From: Pseudomonas sp. RSB 5.4 | GTDB taxonomy: Bacteria; Pseudomonadota; Gammaproteobacteria; Pseudomonadales; Pseudomonadaceae | NCBI RefSeq assembly: GCF_037126175.1 | Contig: NZ_CP146986.1 | Span: forward strand, 5,890,501-5,954,500 | Direction of reading: 5' to 3' | DNA length: 64,000 nucleotides | Shown here: one piece after another, positions 61,287 through 64,000 of the stretch | How positions within the stretch are numbered: the first letter of the stretch is position 1 | How the letters are laid out: every line of letters starts with the position of its first letter | Position numbers and translations under genes: made by a program | Notes under the pieces: generated by a model | The model's database searches: none | The model's input: only the letters and a program-made list of their open reading frames with translations | What the model was told of the DNA's origin: nothing

Positions 61287-62594
61287 GGTTCATCACGGAT
61301 TACCGGGAAAGACGCTCTTGATCTTCATGAAAAAGAATTCGCTATCCCGGTAACCGTACGCCATCCGCTTGATGACCTTTATTCGATTGTTTATTCCTTC
61401 CAACTGACCGGTGTGCATCGGCCAGCGAACCCGGCTCACGATGCCCCGCCAGTAACCCTTTAGCCGTGTGGCGAACTGGATCAGAGCTGGAATTTCGCTT
61501 TCATGCGCATGGCGCAGCCATTGCTTCCAGGCCGATCGCCAACCCCAGGCAGTACTCGGGGTCCAGAGTGTTTTGAGTTCAGCCTTCATCAAGTAGACCG
61601 TCATCAACGCTTGATTGGCCGCCAGCAGATCCTCCAGGCGGACCTGTTGTTCCGGCGTTTTCAAGTTCTGCGGATTGCGCAGCAACAGCCATCGCGCCTG
61701 CTTGATGACCTTGCGGGCCGGCTTGTCGTGACGCAACCGGTTAGCCTCGTCAACGCGGACCCGATCAATCACCTCTCGGCCATATTTGGCCACTACATGG
61801 AAGAGGTCGTAGATCACTCGCGCGTTGGGACAGTGCTGGCGAACCTCCAGGTCAAAAGCGGTATTCATGTCCATCGCCACCGCTTCGATGCGTGCGCATC
61901 CCTCGGGCCCCAGCTCTTCGAAGAAGGGCCTGACCGCTGCTCGGCTGCGGCCTTCACCGATCCACAGCACGCGGCGTGTATCCGCATCCAGCACCACGCT
62001 GGCGTAACGATGACCTTTGAACAGGGCGAATTCGTCCATCACCAGACGTCGCGGTTGTGCCGTTGGCAAAATGCTCAACGCCGCTTGCAAGGCTCGACGC
62101 TCCAGCAACCGTACGGTGTCCCAATGCAGCCCGAACAGTTGAGCCACGTGCAGTGTGGGGAGGCGTTCGCAGGCCTGAATGACCGCCTCGGCCAAACGCC
62201 GCGTCATGCGGGCATAGCGGTCCAGCCAACTGACGGCCTCCATACGTTTACCACAGTCACGACAGACAACACGCCTGAGCAACACGCTGAGGCGCACCGC
62301 ACGGCCGAGAATCGGTAAATCGCGGACGGTTCGTTCGCAATACTCATGTGTGGTTGAACAGGGTTTCTGGCAGCCGCCACAGGAAGGAAATCGGGTGGCG
62401 TGGGGAATCAGTTCGATCTGTAGGGCGTCACCATCAGGCTTGATGTTGACGACAGAAAAGCCCTCCCAAAACGGAAGGAAAGTATTAATATCGCGCATAA
62501 GAACGCCGGTTTGTTAGATGTGTTTGCTCGCACGAACATCATCAATCAAATCGGCGTTCTTGTTTCTGTGTTTCCCGGGATTCCGTGAAGAACC
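61287..62594 (-). mobile_element. ISL3-family insertion sequence
   Basis: 1308 bases with imperfect terminal inverted repeats of about 24 bases (left GGTTCATCACGGATTACCGG; right, inverted, GGTTCTTCACGGAATCCCGG). It is flanked on both sides by TTTTTTTT (61279-61286 and 62595-62602), a probable 8-bp target duplication as expected for ISL3. It carries a single transposase gene and looks intact. Confidence 0.92.
61293..62498 (-). CDS. ISL3-family transposase
   Basis: 401 residues, complete. N-terminal zinc-finger region (FPSCGGCQKPC, CRDCGKRME), an HTH, and the DDE domain with MDEFALFKGHRYASVVLDADTRRVLWI, AVAMDMNTAFDLEV and GQLEGINNRIKVIKRMAYGYRD. No frameshift or stop, so the element is likely active or recently so. 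Confidence 0.95.
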   Translation of the reverse strand: MRDINTFLPFWEGFSVVNIKPDGDALQIELIPHATRFPSCGGCQKPCSTTHEYCERTVRDLPILGRAVRLSVLLRRVVCRDCGKRMEAVSWLDRYARMTRRLAEAVIQACERLPTLHVAQLFGLHWDTVRLLERRALQAALSILPTAQPRRLVMDEFALFKGHRYASVVLDADTRRVLWIGEGRSRAAVRPFFEELGPEGCARIEAVAMDMNTAFDLEVRQHCPNARVIYDLFHVVAKYGREVIDRVRVDEANRLRHDKPARKVIKQARWLLLRNPQNLKTPEQQVRLEDLLAANQALMTVYLMKAELKTLWTPSTAWGWRSAWKQWLRHAHESEIPALIQFATRLKGYWRGIVSRVRWPMHTGQLEGINNRIKVIKRMAYGYRDSEFFFMKIKSVFPGNP

Positions 62595-62635
62595 TTTTTT
62601 TTGTCTCGTAAACCTCTAACCCACTGCAAATCCCC

Positions 62636-62725
62636 TGTGGGAGCGAGCTTGCTCGCGAAGGCCGAGTGTCAGTCGAGACATGTGGTGGCTGATCCACCGC
62701 ATTCGCGAGCAAGCTCGCTCCCACA
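62636..62725. repeat. REP pair near the IS
   Basis: Inverted REP units with core GGGAGCGAGCTTGCTCGCGA between the IS and the DUF3077 gene. Confidence 0.9.
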
Positions 62726-62739
62726 AGGATTCTGTGGTG

Positions 62740-63066
62740 TCAGTGGCTTTCAGGCAATTCTTCTTCAGATTCGGTCTTCGTCCGCGCAGGTCGCGGCATC
62801 AGCGCTTGGATCACGTCATCAATCAAGGCTTTGCCCATTACCGTCAGGTAATGCGCAGCCCAGGCATGGCGGTCGGTGTCTTTGATGAAGGCAGCGTCCT
62901 CGGCGGAGGATTTGGCGAGGAATAGCAGATCGGAAGCTTGCGACAGTGCATCAATGACGGGGACACCGGAGCGGACGTTGAATAGCGCCAGATCCGAGTT
63001 GTAGAGGAAAGAGGTAAAGCCGACGGTTGTGAGGTCCGAAGGTGATGAAGGACTTTGTTTGCTCAT
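62740..63066 (-). CDS. DUF3077 family protein
   Basis: 108 residues from ATG 63066. FNVRSGVPVIDALSQASDLLFLAKSSAED and AWAAHYLTVMGKALIDDVIQAL fit the DUF3077 family, small Pseudomonas proteins of unknown function usually in several copies per genome. Preceded by a long folded leader (63067-63245). Confidence 0.75.
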   Translation of the reverse strand: MSKQSPSSPSDLTTVGFTSFLYNSDLALFNVRSGVPVIDALSQASDLLFLAKSSAEDAAFIKDTDRHAWAAHYLTVMGKALIDDVIQALMPRPARTKTESEEELPESH

Positions 63067-63245
63067 TGTTTCGCTCCATAAAACGAGGAGCTGCCGCATT
63101 CGTTACCACACGAATGGGTGACAGCTGTACGCAGGGTGGTAAACCGGGAGAGCAAAGAAACCGGCAGACCCGAAGGTCTCCCACGCACAGCCGCCATGAC
63201 TCGGAATTGCAGACGTAAAAACACCTGAGTCGTGTTGGGAGCGTT
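63067..63245 (-). ncRNA. Structured leader of the DUF3077 gene (candidate RNA element)
   Basis: On the minus strand this 180-base region folds into clear hairpins: AGACC-TTCG-GGTCT with an extra-stable UUCG loop (63166-63179), ATTCGT/ACGAAT (63098-63115), and an interrupted GACTC/GAGTC stem (63198-63231). No coding sequence fits. I recall similar leaders before DUF3077 genes in other pseudomonads; that could not be checked here. Confidence 0.5.
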
Positions 63246-63567
63246 GTTGCACTTTGCTTAGCCGGGTTACCACACCCGATCACTGAATTGGTCAGCGACC
63301 TCTGGAGAGTATCCCGTCGAAAAAAAGCGCAACAGAGCGGCAAAGTGCCCAAACACGAGATTAGGAGTTTGCCTACAAGGTATGCGGACGTCATCTGATA
63401 TTGCGACTCCGGTAACCGGAATTAAGGTGGCGAGCAATCTCGGGGGCGGTGGATTCTCGAGTTGGCGCCACAGGAGGGGGCCGTATAAAGGGCTTGACGA
63501 TCGGATATTTTGAATGAGACAAGTGTCCACGTTTTATGGAATGTGGACGAGTGGAGTTTTAAGCTTC
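63246..63567. other. Intergenic region upstream of the edge gene
   Basis: About 320 bases without a credible gene. It contains GCACTTTGC (63249-63257) and its inverted copy GCAAAGTGC (63340-63348), the palindrome TCCGGTAACCGGA (63406-63418 region), a TTGACG box at 63494 and a GTCCAC/GTGGAC inverted pair (63525-63548) just before the edge gene. Possible promoter and operator for that gene. Confidence 0.4.
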
Positions 63568-64000
63568 ATGAAGAGTCAAGACATTTTGCTTTTGTTCAAG
63601 ATGACCAGCCTTCACGCTCAGGAGGAAAACCTCCTTGGGGTAATGGAGTCGGAGTCAAATTCGAACAGAGTCGAGGAGTTGTTGAAGCCCTACGTGGTCA
63701 GTCAAATGACGGCGGGCGGTCGGGTGGGGCAACCATTGGTCACCTACTCCACCGACGGTGTAGATACTGTATTCCGCCGACAGGATTTCGATTCGCCCTT
63801 GGACGATGAGGCGGGGTGGGAAGGGTGGTCGGAGCCGGTAGCTGTTCCGCCACTGGCGAGCTGGAGTGAAGGTTACTCGTTGCGTGCGTTGTCTGCTTCA
63901 CTTGGGCTAAGCAAGAGCGAAGTTTCAAATTCCATCGCCAGGTGTCGTGTGTCCGGGCTGCTCACCAATGACTATGACACCGGACTTCCAAAAGTTAACC
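63568..64000 (+). CDS. Partial HTH-type protein running off the window
   Basis: At least 144 residues, open to the last base. The start MKSQDILLLFKMTSLHAQEE is followed by a variable acidic part and a C-terminal helix-turn-helix-like stretch YSLRALSASLGLSKSEVSNSIARCRVSGLL. This looks like the MarR/HTH proteins of Pseudomonas that begin MKxQDxLxLxK. Function unknown; incomplete. Confidence 0.7.
   Translation, partial: MKSQDILLLFKMTSLHAQEENLLGVMESESNSNRVEELLKPYVVSQMTAGGRVGQPLVTYSTDGVDTVFRRQDFDSPLDDEAGWEGWSEPVAVPPLASWSEGYSLRALSASLGLSKSEVSNSIARCRVSGLLTNDYDTGLPKVN

Noticed and set aside
59473..61296. 607-residue open frame opposite kup
   Set aside because: Antisense shadow rich in His and Gln; the plus strand encodes a clear Kup.

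Overview
The window is chromosomal DNA of a fluorescent Pseudomonas, most likely the P. fluorescens group. Gene content and order (pyrG-kdsA-eno-ftsB-ispD, a LysR gene, adhC-fghA, ispF-truD-surE-pcm-nlpD-rpoS, rsmZ, fdxA, mutS ... pncC-recA-recX, erdR-dgkA) follow the Pseudomonas backbone. The paired inverted REP repeats with a GGGAGCGxGCTTGCTCGC core, found about ten times, are typical of this group.

Layout. (1) 1-17.3 kb: conserved housekeeping genes. They cover CTP and KDO synthesis, enolase, cell division, MEP isoprenoid synthesis, formaldehyde detoxification, stationary-phase genes, the Gac/Rsm small RNA rsmZ, a 7Fe ferredoxin and MutS. (2) 17.4-46.1 kb: an island between mutS and pncC/recA that encodes two complete, unrelated contractile tail machines (R-type tailocins) in tandem. 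The first (19.3-31.1 kb) has P2-like gene order: V-W-J-I-fibre-chaperone, then sheath-tube-E/E'-tape measure-U-X-D. The second (31.2-44.9 kb) has Mu/SfV-like order: terminator-DUF2635-sheath-tube-chaperone-tape measure-N-P-45-46-47-48-fibre-chaperone-fibre-chaperone. I see no capsid, portal, terminase, integrase or replication gene, so these are particles for killing competitors, not a prophage. One LexA-like repressor (17.5 kb) faces an operator-covered promoter at 18.35 kb. The lysis genes bracket the island: holin at 19.3 kb, endolysin with nested Rz/Rz1 spanins at 45.0-46.1 kb. (3) 46.2-61.2 kb: pncC, recA (with a LexA box), recX, a LOG-family enzyme, a PA3611-type secreted protein, a DTW tRNA-modifying enzyme, erdR, dgkA, the divergent finR/fpr pair, trmO, a DUF1456 gene, a pseudouridine synthase, an acetyltransferase, rimO and kup. 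kup is frameshifted by one base in a G tract. (4) 61.3-64 kb: an ISL3-family insertion sequence sitting in the T tract of the kup terminator with an 8-bp target duplication, a DUF3077 gene with a long structured leader, and the start of an unlisted HTH-type gene running off the edge.

How the island should work. The repressor carries an Ala-Gly cleavage site and a Ser/Lys dyad, so DNA damage (RecA is encoded just downstream) should remove it and open the 18.35-kb promoter. The transcript starts with a strongly folded leader and then meets several intrinsic-terminator-like hairpins, including one inside the endolysin coding sequence. This suggests antitermination or deliberate dosage control. 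Both machines make a tail assembly chaperone by -1 frameshifting on T6 slippery sites, and both tape measures contain internal tandem repeats. Three fibre loci and four fibre-chaperone-like genes point to several receptor specificities from one cell. Tandem tailocins between mutS and cinA are known in this group. The antitermination/attenuation layer, the terminator-flanked orphan chaperone cassette and the DUF3077 leader are what I consider least explained.
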